A stretch of DNA of 64,000 nt from Acinetobacter terrestris (GCF_004331155.1 NZ_SJNZ01000017.1:1-64000), one strand, 5' to 3'; shown: positions 20,001-30,256, counted from the first letter of the stretch. Notes: a model not told the origin generated them from the sequence alone. Numbers and translations: made by a program.

Positions 20001-20656
20001 ATGAACTCACCCCAACACGTCGCGGAGTCACCACGGTATTTGCAGGACTGGTGGTGGATGTTGCCAACTTCCCGAACCGGATGATGGTGACGCTGGATGA
20101 TGGTACAGCACGTATAGAAGTCTCTGCCAATCACGAACGTTTCCAGCGTTTTAAAGATGTCATTCAAGCCGACCGGGTGGTGGTGATTGAAGGCGAAATC
20201 TATGAGCGTGAAGGTTATGACCGTCCAATGGGGCGTTTAACCAAGGCATTCAGCCTGAATGAGATTCGTCAGAAACGTGCCAATAGCATCCAGATTAAAC
20301 TGAATAGTGAACATCTGACCAAAACCCTGAGTCAGGATTTACAAAAGATTCTGATTCCATATTGTAATGTCGATATGTGTAATCACATTCCAATGCAACT
20401 ACAAATTGATTATCCCTATGCTTCTGCGGAAGTTCACTTGGGATTGAATTGGAAAGTTGCGCCACAGGACGAACTGCTGGCGAAATTGCGTGATTATTTT
20501 GGTAAAGATGTGATTCACATTGAATATCAAGTGAAATCCAAAGCGGCCAAAGCCGCGCATCATACTAAGCCCGCATACATCGCACCACCTCCTGCAAATG
20601 TCAGCATGGATGATGCGATGGATCTGTATCAGGCTGAAGCCAACCAATATTCTTAA
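17093..20656 (+). CDS. dnaE: DNA polymerase III alpha subunit DnaE
   Basis: DnaE is the replicative polymerase catalytic subunit. From ATG 17093 it has 1187 residues, close to the 1160 of E. coli. An N-terminal PHP domain (MHFVHLGIHTEFSITES) is followed by the palm with catalytic aspartates in PDFDIDF (residues 395-401) and the third in KFDFLGLRNLT near 560. The finger motif GPGRGSGAGSLVAY lies near 358. The helix-hairpin-helix, beta-clamp-binding and OB-fold regions follow. An in-frame TTG at 17021 would add 24 residues. ATG 17093 has AGGGA eight bases upstream and the conserved N-terminus. Confidence 0.97.
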   Translation: MHFVHLGIHTEFSITESIVRIPDLMKAAENDAMPALALTDLSNLHAAVKFYKKCLNNGIKPILGGVIRLNDAEHKATLLSMTNKGWRSLTEIVSRGFIEGQQLDIPCVKKEWVLEQNQDIIVLLGMHSDVGKMLNSSNPQKAEALLEEWIEKFGNRVYLALTRTDRPDEESFIAGAVKLAQKYNIGVVAHNDVHFIAPTDFEAHEARVCIADGYVLGDNRRPRSYTPEQYFKTAEQMTELFSDIPTAIENTYHIAKRCNVSLRLGFNDLPDFPIPEGHTIDTFFEHISQEGLEERLNFLYPVEKRDEDWPEIRKVYDERLAYEIGTILNMGFPGYFLIVMDFIQWSKNNGVPVGPGRGSGAGSLVAYSLKITDLDPLRYDLLFERFLNPERVSMPDFDIDFCIAGRDRVIDYVARHYGRDAVSQIATFGTMAAKGAIRDVARVLGKSYGLADRISKLIPTKPLGVDLRGAIDMEPQLKDIVTNPSNPDNDDAAEIWEMALKLEGITRNTGKHAGGVVIAPGKITDYSAVMCDADGTNRVAQFDKDDVESAGLVKFDFLGLRNLTVIEDAIQNINKRIGPEKTVDIAHIPLDDAKAYSIFADANTTAVFQFESVGMKKMLKEARPSKFEEIIAFVSLYRPGPMDLIPDFIHRMHGGEFEYLHPLLEGVLEPTYGIMVYQEQVMQAAQYCAGYTLGGADMLRRAMGKKKPEEMVKQRQIFIEGAAKKDIDEATANHIFDYMEKFAGYGFNKSHAAAYALIAYQTAWLKAYYPSEFMAAVLTSEMQNTDSIVFLIDDCRINGLEVFPPSINMSFYKFHASDEKTIVYGLGAIKGVGEAAMQSVIDSRLQDGPYKDLFDFCHRIDLKKINKRTLEALIRSGALDCLGIDRASIMAQLPEAVQAADQARSNRETGIMDLFGEVEEVQRKPSKPVKPWSDEVRLKGEKDTLGLYLTGHPIDVYRPELKSFIPVRINELTPTRRGVTTVFAGLVVDVANFPNRMMVTLDDGTARIEVSANHERFQRFKDVIQADRVVVIEGEIYEREGYDRPMGRLTKAFSLNEIRQKRANSIQIKLNSEHLTKTLSQDLQKILIPYCNVDMCNHIPMQLQIDYPYASAEVHLGLNWKVAPQDELLAKLRDYFGKDVIHIEYQVKSKAAKAAHHTKPAYIAPPPANVSMDDAMDLYQAEANQYS

Positions 20657-20689
20657 TTTTTAAATATTTAAATTCAAATCGGACACATT

Positions 20690-21547
20690 ATGAGTCAAGT
20701 TGACAATGCTGTTGTTTCAGCACATCTCTCCCATGTGCGTATTGTCATGGTCAATACCACATTACCTGCAAATATCGGTAGTGCTTTACGCGCGATGAAA
20801 ACCATGGGCTTATCCAAGCTGGTACTGGTTGAACCTAAAACCTACCCGCACCCGGACATTAATGCCTTGGCTGCAGGCGCAGTCGATTTAATTGAACAGA
20901 TTGAAATTGTGCCTACATTAGAAGACGCAATTAAAGATTGCCATCTGGTTTTTGGTACCAGTGCCCGTAGCCGTACCATTCCGTGGCCGTTGCTGGACGC
21001 CCGCCCTGCTGCGGAAAAATCGCTAAATGCCGTGGTTAAAGATCAACAGGAAATTGCGATTGTATTTGGTCGTGAAGACCGTGGCCTGACCAATGAAGAA
21101 TTGGCGATGGCCAATTATCACGTCACCATTCCAGTCAATAACGATTACGGCGTATTGAACGTTGCCCAAGCCATTCAGGTGATTTGCTATGAAATGCGCA
21201 TGGCGGCAATGGCATTGACCGAACAGAAAGAAAATCCTGAAGCTACAATGCATGTGACCGATGAAATTGACATGCAGTGGGATGAGCCATTGGTGACGCA
21301 TGAACAAATGGAACAGTTCTATCCGCATATTGAGAAAATGCTGGCAGAAATTGAATTTATGGATCCAAAAAATCCACGTTTATTGCCTTTACGCTTGCGT
21401 CGTCTATTTGGACGTATACAATTAGACCGTATGGAATATCATTTACTTCGTGGAATATTCACGCGCGTACAAGCGATGAATAGTGGTAAATGGAAAAAAT
21501 CTACTGACAAAACAACAGATTCTTCAGAGGATCAACCTAATGCTTAA
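20690..21547 (+). CDS. trmJ: tRNA (cytidine/uridine-32-2'-O)-methyltransferase TrmJ
   Basis: TrmJ methylates the ribose at position 32 of several tRNAs with S-adenosylmethionine. The 285-residue SPOUT protein has the N-terminal motif [20 protein letters not shown] (about 22-41), the knot motifs [16 protein letters not shown] (about 122-137) and [16 protein letters not shown]-terminal dimer and tRNA-binding extension follows. Its last eight bases overlap the start of cysE, the common trmJ-cysE pairing. Confidence 0.92.
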   Translation: MSQVDNAVVSAHLSHVRIVMVNTTLPANIGSALRAMKTMGLSKLVLVEPKTYPHPDINALAAGAVDLIEQIEIVPTLEDAIKDCHLVFGTSARSRTIPWPLLDARPAAEKSLNAVVKDQQEIAIVFGREDRGLTNEELAMANYHVTIPVNNDYGVLNVAQAIQVICYEMRMAAMALTEQKENPEATMHVTDEIDMQWDEPLVTHEQMEQFYPHIEKMLAEIEFMDPKNPRLLPLRLRRLFGRIQLDRMEYHLLRGIFTRVQAMNSGKWKKSTDKTTDSSEDQPNA

Positions 21548-22346
21548 ACAGCTCAGAGAAGACATAAAGGCTGTATTCGCGCGCGATCCTGCAGCTCGAA
21601 ACACCTTAGAAGTTCTAACCACTTATCCAGGCATTCATGCACTGATTATGCATCGTATTGCCCATGAACTTTGGCAAAAAGAGTGTAAAGGCTCTGCTCG
21701 CCTGCTGTCTTCTTTTAGCCGTTTTGCCACAGGTATTGAAATTCACCCGGGTGCAAAAATTGGTCGCCGTTTCTTTATCGACCATGGCATGGGTGTGGTG
21801 ATTGGTGAAACTGCTGAAATTGGTGATGATGTTACGCTTTATCACGGCGTGACCCTGGGCGGTACAACCTGGAATAAAGGCAAACGTCATCCCACCCTGG
21901 AAGATGGTGTGGTGGTGGGTGCCGGCGCAAAAATTCTTGGACCCTTTACCGTGGGTAAAAACTCCAAAGTCGGTTCCAATGCAGTCGTGACCAAAGAAGT
22001 TCCACCGGATACCACAGCCGTTGGCAATCCAGCGCGCTTTATCACCAAAGACAAGCCCAAAGATGATGAAGAAGCACGTCGCCGTGATTATGCAGAAAGC
22101 ATTGGCTTCCAACCTTATGCGGCAACACAGGATCAGTCAGATCCTATTCTAGACGGTATGCGGGTTTTGCTGGACCGAATTCAACATAATGAAAAACGCA
22201 TGAATACCTTGTGTCAGCGTTTATCTTTACTCGATCCTTCATTTAAAAAGCAGCACGACGAACAGCCTTTTAGTGTTGAAGAACTTAAAATTATTGAAGA
22301 TGTGCGCCGTGAATGTGAAGCGCAAAGCACTCAATCCAAAGCCTAA
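21540..22346 (+). CDS. cysE: Serine O-acetyltransferase CysE
   Basis: CysE transfers acetyl from acetyl-CoA to serine, the first step of cysteine synthesis. From ATG 21540 it has 268 residues. An N-terminal helical region is followed by hexapeptide repeats forming a left-handed beta-helix ([32 protein letters not shown], with HGVTLGG). The catalytic His is in FIDHGMG. A longer frame opens at 21483 but lies inside trmJ and lacks conservation. The chosen start has AGAGG upstream. The 80-residue C-terminal extension after the beta-helix resembles the Acinetobacter/Pseudomonas short-type CysE. Confidence 0.94.
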   Translation: MLKQLREDIKAVFARDPAARNTLEVLTTYPGIHALIMHRIAHELWQKECKGSARLLSSFSRFATGIEIHPGAKIGRRFFIDHGMGVVIGETAEIGDDVTLYHGVTLGGTTWNKGKRHPTLEDGVVVGAGAKILGPFTVGKNSKVGSNAVVTKEVPPDTTAVGNPARFITKDKPKDDEEARRRDYAESIGFQPYAATQDQSDPILDGMRVLLDRIQHNEKRMNTLCQRLSLLDPSFKKQHDEQPFSVEELKIIEDVRRECEAQSTQSKA

Positions 22347-22528
22347 AGTGCTTATGTGAATCTTCACAATTGCTAACTTGCGTGTTTCTCAGAGTTTTCT
22401 TAGACTGACGAACATGCAAGTTGGATTTATTGATACTTCATCTGTTCAATTTTGGCCTACAGCGCAAGCCATTTATGAAATGTCAGCAAAACCTAATCAA
22501 TTTTAAAATTAAATAATGGATGATCCAT

Positions 22529-23482
22529 ATGACCCTTAAGCCTTTGGCATGTACATTAATAGCGGTTTCTTTACTTTCTGCGTGTAGCACCACTCCTAAA
22601 GAAGACCCAAAGCCGACTACTCCAATTATTTTTACCGAACCTGATGTGACTCCACCATTCTATGCGTTAAATCCATTTAACTACGATGCTCCACCTCCAT
22701 TTGAAATTGCATTAAAACAAGCTGCCGCACAGCCTGTGACTAAAATGGAAGTTAATCTTCAAAGTGATCCATCCAAGAAAGTCACTTTAGATGTGAACAA
22801 GCTGATTATTCCAACCGTAAACAGCAATGCACGTAATTTGAAATTTGCCGTACTTGCCGGTGAAAATGAAATTGATGTCACTGAAATTGATGACTTCTTG
22901 CAATTGGTTGAAGGTAAAGCGCGTCATTACCCGCCTCGTTTTACTGAACGTCAGGAACGTAAAGGTTTTGAAGCCAAGTTAAAAGAATTGACGCAACAGC
23001 TTGATACTTTGGCATCTCGAGATAATGCCTCTTTTGATGTACTGATCCGTGCATTTAAAGCCAGCGTGATGGCGCGTAACCTGGACTTGGGTTCGGTCTA
23101 TACCACTAAATCTTTAACCTATGCGCAGCGCATTTTAAAAATCAACAAAGAAGATGCTGAAGCAAACTTCTGGTTTGGTTTTGGTTTATCTGAAGGTGGC
23201 GGTCAGCGTGAAGCGATTCCTTATTTAGATAAGGCGATGCAAGCAGGTGTTCAGGAAGCGTATTTATCTGCGGCAAATAACTACATTGCCATGGAACAAA
23301 AGAAAAATGCGATTCAAACTTTAAAGAATTATAAAATCAAATATCCGCAAGAAGCTGAAGTGGCTGACCGTTTAATTGCTGAGATTGAAAAGCAAGGTCG
23401 CTGGAATGTATGGCAAATCATTGCTGCTCCTGCTCAGCCAACACCAGCAACACCAGCAACACCAGCAACACCAGCAACTTAA
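22529..23482 (+). CDS. TPR-containing lipoprotein
   Basis: The 317-residue protein starts with a lipoprotein signal (MTLKPLACTLIAVSLLSAC, lipidated Cys at residue 19). The middle holds helical repeats that look like two tetratricopeptide units near residues 195-290 (AEANFWFGFGLSEGGGQREA, then AYLSAANNYIAMEQKKNAIQ). Such repeats usually mediate protein contacts. The last residues are a PAT repeat. No enzyme motif is seen and the role is unknown. An in-frame ATG nine bases upstream at 22520 is possible. The chosen start has GGA at a better distance. Confidence 0.72.
   Translation: MTLKPLACTLIAVSLLSACSTTPKEDPKPTTPIIFTEPDVTPPFYALNPFNYDAPPPFEIALKQAAAQPVTKMEVNLQSDPSKKVTLDVNKLIIPTVNSNARNLKFAVLAGENEIDVTEIDDFLQLVEGKARHYPPRFTERQERKGFEAKLKELTQQLDTLASRDNASFDVLIRAFKASVMARNLDLGSVYTTKSLTYAQRILKINKEDAEANFWFGFGLSEGGGQREAIPYLDKAMQAGVQEAYLSAANNYIAMEQKKNAIQTLKNYKIKYPQEAEVADRLIAEIEKQGRWNVWQIIAAPAQPTPATPATPATPAT
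23441..23476 (+). repeat. Four 9-bp tandem repeats
   Basis: ACACCAGCA is repeated four times without change and codes for the Pro-Ala-Thr tail of the lipoprotein. Identical units suggest recent slippage. Confidence 0.85.
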
Positions 23483-23503
23483 TATTTAAACTCAGACTAA
23501 AGT

Positions 23504-23534
23504 AAAAATAGGCCGTCCAGTACGGTCTATTTTT
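23504..23534 (+). terminator. Intrinsic terminator
   Basis: The arms AAAATAGGCCGT and ACGGTCTATTTT carry one G:T pair and are followed by TTTAT. Confidence 0.8.
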
Positions 23535-23612
23535 ATGTGTATGGATTGATAATTAGAAGAATTATCGTATGATGAATCAAATTCAAATAAATACATACTG
23601 CAGACTATTATT

Positions 23613-25622
23613 ATGCCAAAACAGATCTACAAAGTTTTATTTGCAGCGCTATTCAGTAGTTATCTCCTCACTGGCTGTCAGGTGGTCAGTGTAAAAAGTC
23701 AGGGCATCAACGTCACCATCGCCAATGAACGAGAAAGTATTTTAACGCGCAATAAATTAAGTGAAGCCAGCTTGAATGTGCTTTCGATGACGGGGCGTGA
23801 AGCGAACATTTGCTCGGATCAACCTGAAGAGTGCATTCGGGAACTGCAGCAAATTCCCCAAATTCAAGATGAACAATTATTATCTACAGCAAGTGAAGTC
23901 TACCTGGCCAAAGCTTTAAATTTTGAAAATTCAAGTGATTGTAAAATTGGTATATTAACCAGCACCAAGTCAGAAGAAAAAAAACAGCTCCAGCAAGTCA
24001 ATTATGATAAATGTTTAGACCAACAACTTTATATGCTGGATAAAAGCATTCGCTACAGTTATGCCTACATGTTTAAAACAAAACGCGTCCCACAAGACCG
24101 AATTTTTGATAACCGACAGGTTCAAATACGTGACTTTTATAATTTAGCCTTGGCCAAACTGGTTTCGGCTTATGGCCTGCGTCACAAACCTACGCAAGTC
24201 GAAAAACGGATTAAAGTCGGTGACAGTATCTACAGCATTAACTTTGATCATTATCCGCAACTTAAAGAACAGAAAATTGAGCAGCTGCTCTCAAGTTATA
24301 ACCTGAATTTTTCAGGCTTACGTTCCATTAACCGCCGGGACGGTTTTGGTTCAGAATTTGTCGTCGTTTTACCGCAAGTGAAGGACGAGATCGGTGAAGG
24401 TAAAAATAAATACATCATCGACCCGATAAATTTTAGCTACAAAAATGGCGTCAATCCGAATATTCATCAAGCGCGTTATCTGGCAGCCACCATTACCGCC
24501 CAACCAAAATCTGCAACCAATATTGAAGATATTTTAAATAAGGCCGAGTTTGAATTGGAGGCTTTTGATCCATACAAATATGAGAAAGTTGATCTGGCAG
24601 GAAAAACCTATCCGCTTGCGGCCAACTTCTCAACCCCTTATGGGTTGTGGCTGGCACAAAATAATCTGGGGAAAGCGGCTTATTTAACCCTGATTGATCG
24701 TGATGACCATCTCACCATGCCGCATTTATATATGCTTGAACCGTATAACCCGAATAAAAAAGTCATTGTATTGGTGCATGGTTTGGCCAGTAGCCCAGAA
24801 GCATGGATCCGGCTGACCAATGACATTATGGGTGATGCGGTACTGCGTGAGAATTTCCAGGTCTGGCAAGTATTCTATTCAACCAATATGCCGATTATTG
24901 AAAGTCGCTTGCAGATTTATGCCCTGCTTACTCAGGCTTTTGCAAAGGTAGATGCCAAGGCACCCGCCAAAAAAGATGCCGTCCTGGTTGGACACAGTAT
25001 GGGAGGCATTATTGCCCGGCTTTTGGTGAGTGATGCAGATGTAACAAAAAAAGCGCTGGCCATGATGAACAATCGCCAGTTAAATAAATATCAAAAATTA
25101 CCAATCGTTTCACAGCGCTTGGTCACGAAGGATATTCCTAATTTTAATCGTGCGATATTTCTCGCAACTCCGCATACAGGAACCGATTATGCAGATCGCT
25201 GGTTTACCAAGGCAGCGCGTAAAATTATTCGTATACCGGGTGCATTCCTGTCTGCCGTCGGTGACAGCATACAAAATCAGGATCTGGACGTTAAAGATCT
25301 ATTAACCCAGATTGATCATGGCCTGATTCAAAATGGTCCAAGCGACTTAAGTCATCAATCAAAATTTATGGAACTCACCAAAAATATTAACCCGCGTAAA
25401 GGTCTCGCCTTCCATTCTATTATGGGCAATATCACGGATAGCGATGATCTGAATATGATTACCGATGATGTCGTTACCTATAAAAGTGCCCATTTAAATG
25501 GCGCCGTTTCTGAAAAAATCATCAAAGGTGGACATTCCATTCAGGAAACACCGGAAGCCATTTTAGAATTACGTCGCATATTACGCCTGCATTTGACCCA
25601 ATTAGGTTTGCATAAACCTTAA
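23613..25622 (+). CDS. Large alpha/beta-hydrolase lipoprotein (lipase/esterase-like)
   Basis: This 669-residue protein carries a lipoprotein signal with lipobox LLTGC (Cys22). The first 350 residues form a domain I do not recognise. The C-terminal part is an alpha/beta hydrolase: VLVHGLASSPEAW near residue 390 (oxyanion region), the nucleophile elbow GHSMGG with Ser462, and GGHSIQE with His641 as the likely catalytic His. The acid is probably in the segment before it, around TDDVV. It probably acts on lipids or esters at the inner face of the outer membrane. The substrate is unknown. It is monocistronic. Confidence 0.82.
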   Translation: MPKQIYKVLFAALFSSYLLTGCQVVSVKSQGINVTIANERESILTRNKLSEASLNVLSMTGREANICSDQPEECIRELQQIPQIQDEQLLSTASEVYLAKALNFENSSDCKIGILTSTKSEEKKQLQQVNYDKCLDQQLYMLDKSIRYSYAYMFKTKRVPQDRIFDNRQVQIRDFYNLALAKLVSAYGLRHKPTQVEKRIKVGDSIYSINFDHYPQLKEQKIEQLLSSYNLNFSGLRSINRRDGFGSEFVVVLPQVKDEIGEGKNKYIIDPINFSYKNGVNPNIHQARYLAATITAQPKSATNIEDILNKAEFELEAFDPYKYEKVDLAGKTYPLAANFSTPYGLWLAQNNLGKAAYLTLIDRDDHLTMPHLYMLEPYNPNKKVIVLVHGLASSPEAWIRLTNDIMGDAVLRENFQVWQVFYSTNMPIIESRLQIYALLTQAFAKVDAKAPAKKDAVLVGHSMGGIIARLLVSDADVTKKALAMMNNRQLNKYQKLPIVSQRLVTKDIPNFNRAIFLATPHTGTDYADRWFTKAARKIIRIPGAFLSAVGDSIQNQDLDVKDLLTQIDHGLIQNGPSDLSHQSKFMELTKNINPRKGLAFHSIMGNITDSDDLNMITDDVVTYKSAHLNGAVSEKIIKGGHSIQETPEAILELRRILRLHLTQLGLHKP

Positions 25623-26056
25623 GGCTTAAGCAATTTCAGTCGATCATGTGCATACAGCGTGATCGACTGAACCGCCATTAAATTTGGAATCAAGATATTT
25701 ACTTAGGCTATTGTTAGCCATGATTAGACATCACTAAAATACTCACATTTAGCCTATTGATCTTTATTTCAGCGCTATTCACTCATCCTGAACATTCTGA
25801 TAAAAAATAAAAAACTGTTTGCTCATTTTTACGTATTTATTGCAAAGCATTTTTCTCTACTCATGCAAATTTGATAAGATAAGCCACTCGAATGAAGTTA
25901 AGTTTTTTGATGGACATGACTTGGCAGAAAATTAAAAAATATAAGTTAAATGTCTGAGTCATCAATTGACTTATCTTCATGCAAAACATTGAAATTGGTG
26001 AGACAGCCAAGTTTTAGCGATCTAGATTTATTCAAATATTTAAGGATTTTACCTCA
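25623..26056. other. Intergenic region between the hydrolase gene and mutS
   Basis: The first 50 bases hold a hairpin at 25636-25670. The rest is AT-rich with a plausible -10 (GATAAGAT near 25874) for mutS. No gene is evident. Confidence 0.45.
25636..25670. repeat. Perfect 11-bp inverted repeat after the hydrolase gene
   Basis: The arms TCAGTCGATCA and TGATCGACTGA flank a 13-base loop. No T run follows, so it is either a Rho-dependent 3' stabilising hairpin or a protein site. Confidence 0.65.
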
Positions 26057-28708
26057 ATGAGTTACCCGGAAATCATGGCTGATCTTTCCACTTTAACGCC
26101 AATGATGCAGCAGTACATGAGCGTCAAGATGCAGCATCCTCACTCACTCATGTTTTACCGTATGGGTGATTTTTATGAGTTATTTTTTGATGATGCGCAT
26201 AAAGCTGCAAAATTACTCGGGATTACTTTAACCCATCGCGGCAAAGCCAATGGCGAACCGATCCCTATGGCGGGCGTACCCTATCATGCAGCTGAAGGTT
26301 ATCTAGCACGTCTGGTCAAGAAAGGCGAAACCGTGGTCATCTGTGAGCAGCTCGGTGAAGGCGAGAGCGCAGGCACTCGCGGAAAGGCACCTATGGAACG
26401 TGGTGTGGTCCGAATTATTACACCCGGTACTCTGACGGACGATGCGCTGCTGAATAGTCATCAATCTTCCAATCTGGTCGCGCTTTGCATTCGACAAAAT
26501 CAAATTGGTATTGCGCTGTTAGATTTAAGCGCAGGCATTTTCAAGGTTCAACAACAAGACTTCCAACACGAACAGCTCGCGATTGAGCTTTCCCGCTTAA
26601 TGCCAAGCGAAATTCTGGTGGATGAAGATATTGTTGATCCCAATATTATTGAGCAAATCAAAAAGCAACTTGAGTGCCCGGTTACCAAGCGTCCAAATGT
26701 CGATTTCAACGTCAATAATGCGCAAAAAACCTTGTGTGACCAGTTGGCCGTATCGACACTATCCGGTTTCGGGATTGATCATTTGCCACTGGCAAAAGCC
26801 TCTGCAGCCGCACTGATTCACTATGCCAAAGAAACCCAAAAAACAGCTTTACCGCATATCCGTTCCATTCAACTGGAACAAAGCAGTGACTTTATTGCCT
26901 TAGATCCAGTTACGCGTCGCAATCTAGAATTGGTTGAACCCTTATTTGATCATGGCACATCGCTGTTTCAGCTCATCAATGACTGTCAAACGGCTATGGG
27001 TGGGCGTTTACTCAGCCGTACCTTAATGCAGCCGCTGCGTGATACCAAATTACTCGACGCGCGTCTTGATGCAACCGCAGCGATGCTAAATGGTTACCAT
27101 GAATCACCAATTCGCTTGGTATTGAAAGACATTAGTGATATTGAACGTGTGCTGAGCCGTATTGCTTTAGGCAGCGCACGCCCACGTGATTTAGTCCAAC
27201 TGCGCCAAGCCTGTGCGCAAATACCTTTATTACGCCATGCCATTCAGCCCATTACTCAAGCCCAGCAATCCACCTTAATTCAGCAGTTAGATCATGAATT
27301 GGGTGATTTTAAGGGGTTATACCAACGCCTGATGTCTGCCATTGTCGAACATCCTCCGGTATTACTTCGTGATGGCAATGTCATTGCAGAAGGTTTTGAC
27401 AGTGAACTGGATGAACTGCGTAAAATTCGTGATCATGCCGGTCAGTTCCTGATCGATTTGGAAACTCAAGAGCGTGAAAACACCGGGGTTTCCACCCTTA
27501 AAATTGGTTACAACCGTGTCAGTGGCTACTACATTGAACTAACCCGCGCGCAAGCAGATCAGGCACCGGATCATTACATTCGTCGCCAGACCTTAAAAAA
27601 TGCAGAGCGCTATATCACGCCAGAGCTCAAGTCTTTTGAAGATAAAGTGCTCTCCAGTGAATCTCGTGCGCTGGCACGTGAAAAAATGCTGTTTGAAATG
27701 CTGCTGGATGAATTACGCCAGGACATCGGTAATTTACAAATGATGAGCAGCGCGATTGCACAAATTGACATGCTGGCCAATTTTGCCCATCAAGCACGTT
27801 TACGCAACTGGTCACGTCCGGAATTTAGCCCTGAAATTGGGGTGAAAATTGTAGCCGGTCGCCATCCTGTGGTTGAAGCCTTAAGTAAAACTGCCTTTAC
27901 CCCAAATGATACGACTTTAGATTTTAATCACCGTATGGCCATTGTGACGGGGCCAAATATGGGTGGTAAATCCACGTTTATGCGTCAAACCGCACTGATT
28001 AGTTTATTGGCTTATTGTGGATGCTATGTGCCTGCCAAATCCGCAGTATTAGGTCCAATTGATCGGGTCTTTACCCGTATTGGTTCAGCGGATGACTTAT
28101 CTACCGGTAAATCGACCTTTATGGTGGAAATGACTGAAACTTCACAAATCCTGCATCATGCTACTAATCAGTCTTTGGTACTGATGGATGAAGTCGGCCG
28201 TGGCACCAGTACCTATGATGGCTTGTCTTTGGCCTGGGCCTGTGTGATTGATTTAAGCAAACGCATAAAATGCCTGTGCTTATTTGCGACCCATTATTTT
28301 GAACTCACTGAACTGGGCAAAGAGCCTGGCATTGACAATTACCATGTCACTGCCAAGGAATTGAACGGTAATTTAATTTTGTTGCACAAAGTTCAGTATG
28401 GCCCTGCGAGTCAAAGTCATGGTCTTCAAGTTGCAAAATTGGCCGGTATTCCTGCCAGCGTGATTAAAGAAGCGCAAAATCGTTTAAAGATTTTGGAAAA
28501 ACAGCAACATCAGCAACTCAATAAAGCGGTACAAAACGATTTATTTAGTGTGGCAGATGAGCCGTCTATTGAAGTGATTGAACGGGTTGTTGAAGTGGAA
28601 AAAGATGTGCCAGCGCTGAATCTGTTAAGAGCTTTAGATGTCGACAGTCTTTCACCACGAGAAGCCCTGCAACAAATCTATGCTTTGAAAGATGCATTAG
28701 AAGTTTAA
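26057..28708 (+). CDS. mutS: DNA mismatch repair protein MutS
   Basis: MutS recognises mismatches and starts repair with MutL. The 883-residue protein has the mismatch-contacting Phe-x-Glu in [10 protein letters not shown] (about residues 34-43), the connector and lever domains, and the ATPase domain with Walker [11 protein letters not shown] near 633. [15 protein letters not shown] is the Walker B and D-loop region, and [11 protein letters not shown] the H-loop. A C-terminal dimerisation region is present. AAGGA lies ten bases before the ATG. A second ATG 18 bases inside is possible. Confidence 0.97.
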   Translation: MSYPEIMADLSTLTPMMQQYMSVKMQHPHSLMFYRMGDFYELFFDDAHKAAKLLGITLTHRGKANGEPIPMAGVPYHAAEGYLARLVKKGETVVICEQLGEGESAGTRGKAPMERGVVRIITPGTLTDDALLNSHQSSNLVALCIRQNQIGIALLDLSAGIFKVQQQDFQHEQLAIELSRLMPSEILVDEDIVDPNIIEQIKKQLECPVTKRPNVDFNVNNAQKTLCDQLAVSTLSGFGIDHLPLAKASAAALIHYAKETQKTALPHIRSIQLEQSSDFIALDPVTRRNLELVEPLFDHGTSLFQLINDCQTAMGGRLLSRTLMQPLRDTKLLDARLDATAAMLNGYHESPIRLVLKDISDIERVLSRIALGSARPRDLVQLRQACAQIPLLRHAIQPITQAQQSTLIQQLDHELGDFKGLYQRLMSAIVEHPPVLLRDGNVIAEGFDSELDELRKIRDHAGQFLIDLETQERENTGVSTLKIGYNRVSGYYIELTRAQADQAPDHYIRRQTLKNAERYITPELKSFEDKVLSSESRALAREKMLFEMLLDELRQDIGNLQMMSSAIAQIDMLANFAHQARLRNWSRPEFSPEIGVKIVAGRHPVVEALSKTAFTPNDTTLDFNHRMAIVTGPNMGGKSTFMRQTALISLLAYCGCYVPAKSAVLGPIDRVFTRIGSADDLSTGKSTFMVEMTETSQILHHATNQSLVLMDEVGRGTSTYDGLSLAWACVIDLSKRIKCLCLFATHYFELTELGKEPGIDNYHVTAKELNGNLILLHKVQYGPASQSHGLQVAKLAGIPASVIKEAQNRLKILEKQQHQQLNKAVQNDLFSVADEPSIEVIERVVEVEKDVPALNLLRALDVDSLSPREALQQIYALKDALEV

Positions 28709-28731
28709 TTTAAAACTATCCTGAATAAGTC

Positions 28732-28755
28732 AAAGACTCCTAAATGGGAGTCTTT
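28732..28755 (+). terminator. Intrinsic terminator of mutS
   Basis: The hairpin AAGACTCC/GGGAGTCTT is followed by TTTT. Confidence 0.85.
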
Positions 28756-28913
28756 TTCATTTAGATGCCCTATTTAAGCCGATGTTCAGTTTTTATCAAA
28801 ATTAACAGCCCTATATATAACAAATATCAATAAAAGCAATTGTTAGTTACATGCGTTTTTGCCTAGAATACAGCAAGAGTAATTAGAACCATATTTTTTA
28901 GGTAGCTGTCGCC

Positions 28914-29237
28914 ATGACCTTTGTTGTCACTGAAAATTGTATTAAATGTAAATACCAAGACTGCGTAGAAGTTTGTCCAGTGGATTGTTTCTACGAAGGC
29001 CCAAATTTCCTCGTCATCAATCCTGATGAATGTATTGACTGTGCACTTTGCGAACCTGAATGTCCTGCAAATGCTATTTTCTCGGAAGATGAGTTACCAG
29101 AAGGTCAAGAAGTCTTTATTGAACTTAATACTGAACTTTCACAAAAATGGCCGAACATCACCCAGATTGGTGATCAGCCTGCTGACCGTGAAGAATGGAA
29201 TGGTAAAGCTGACAAGTTACAATACTTGGAAAAGTAA
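28914..29237 (+). CDS. fdxA: Seven-iron ferredoxin FdxA
   Basis: This 107-residue ferredoxin is of the Azotobacter FdI type. N-terminal cysteines in [17 protein letters not shown] and C-terminal [12 protein letters not shown] provide ligands for one 3Fe-4S and one 4Fe-4S cluster. The insertion of residues between the first cysteines is typical of the 3Fe-4S site. It carries low-potential electrons in the cytoplasm. The partner is not shown by context, but the location next to mutS is common in pseudomonads and Acinetobacter. Confidence 0.95.
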   Translation: MTFVVTENCIKCKYQDCVEVCPVDCFYEGPNFLVINPDECIDCALCEPECPANAIFSEDELPEGQEVFIELNTELSQKWPNITQIGDQPADREEWNGKADKLQYLEK

Positions 29238-29256
29238 TACTGTCCTCAGACTTCAA

Positions 29257-29287
29257 AAAAAGATCAGCCGTTGCTGATCTTTTTTTA
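29257..29287 (+). terminator. Intrinsic terminator of fdxA
   Basis: The arms AAAGATCAGC and GCTGATCTTT are followed by TTTTT. Confidence 0.9.
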
Positions 29288-29381
29288 TACTTAAAAAAAC
29301 ATTTGATTGCAATTTTTCCAAATTTTATCCACAAAATTATATTAAAATAACGCACGTATTTATAAATATTTGATTTCTATA

Positions 29382-30104
29382 ATGAAGCATTTTCTCAAGG
29401 GATTAATCGGGTTCGGTTTAATCCCACTTGTCATGATTGGATGTACCACATCTCCTCAGAAACAAGGACGTACCACCACGACTCCCGACGGAAAACGGAT
29501 CTTCATTCCCCAAGAACGCATCATTATTGAACGCCCGATTCCACCTAAAACGGTTCCTTATGCTTATAGCGCTTGGGCTGCAATAGGCGATAATTTACGA
29601 CGCGTGCGCGAATATGAAGTGTTTCTTGAACAAAATGGCGTAGGCAATATTATTCCAAGTTTTGAACTCATGCGTACGGCACGGGACTGGCAAAAATGTT
29701 CTCGTTCACAATACATGATTCCAAATCGTGAATTGTGGAACAATCAGGTTTCGACCTTGCGTGTATTTAAATATTTGGTTGCAGCCAAAGTGCTCACCGA
29801 CTTTGAAGTCACTTCGGTTTATCGTGATTTACCGCTTAACCAGTGTGCTGGCGGGGCAAATTCATCACGTCACTTATTTAATTCGGCTATCGATTTCCGT
29901 ATTGGGCCTGCATATCCTCAACCTGAAGATTATGCTTTCATCGAAAATACCAAATTTAAATTATGCCAATTCTGGGCACAACACGGTCAAAGCCTGAATA
30001 TGGGACTTGGACTGTATGCTTCAGGTCAAATCCATATTGATACTCAAGGTTACCGTACCTGGGGACCTGACTTATCACGTCATTCCTCTATGTGTAATTA
30101 CTAA
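29382..30104 (+). CDS. M15-family peptidase lipoprotein (D-Ala-D-Ala carboxypeptidase-like)
   Basis: From ATG 29382 this 240-residue protein has a lipoprotein signal (MKHFLKGLIGFGLIPLVMIGC). The catalytic domain is of the peptidase M15 / hedgehog-like fold: TSVYRDLPLNQCAGGANSSRHLFNSAID holds the zinc-binding SxxHxxxxxxD pattern near residues 147-175, and GQIHIDT supplies the second His. It probably trims peptidoglycan peptides in the periplasm. An alternative TTG start at 29370 adds four residues and is not favoured. Confidence 0.82.
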   Translation: MKHFLKGLIGFGLIPLVMIGCTTSPQKQGRTTTTPDGKRIFIPQERIIIERPIPPKTVPYAYSAWAAIGDNLRRVREYEVFLEQNGVGNIIPSFELMRTARDWQKCSRSQYMIPNRELWNNQVSTLRVFKYLVAAKVLTDFEVTSVYRDLPLNQCAGGANSSRHLFNSAIDFRIGPAYPQPEDYAFIENTKFKLCQFWAQHGQSLNMGLGLYASGQIHIDTQGYRTWGPDLSRHSSMCNY

Positions 30105-30136
30105 TCTAGATACAATGACTCTAAAGTCAGTTCAGA

Positions 30137-30166
30137 TAAAAAAGAGATCTTGATGATCTCTTTTTT
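30137..30166 (+). terminator. Intrinsic terminator
   Basis: The arms AAAAAAGAGATC and GATCTCTTTTTT lie 32 bases after the M15 peptidase gene. Confidence 0.9.
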
Positions 30167-30256
30167 ATTGCCTTATTTTCAATAAATTTAAACGATAAAT
30201 TGCACTCTGAATGGAAAGGTTTAAAATGCTTGCATCGTAAAAAAGGTGACAAAACT

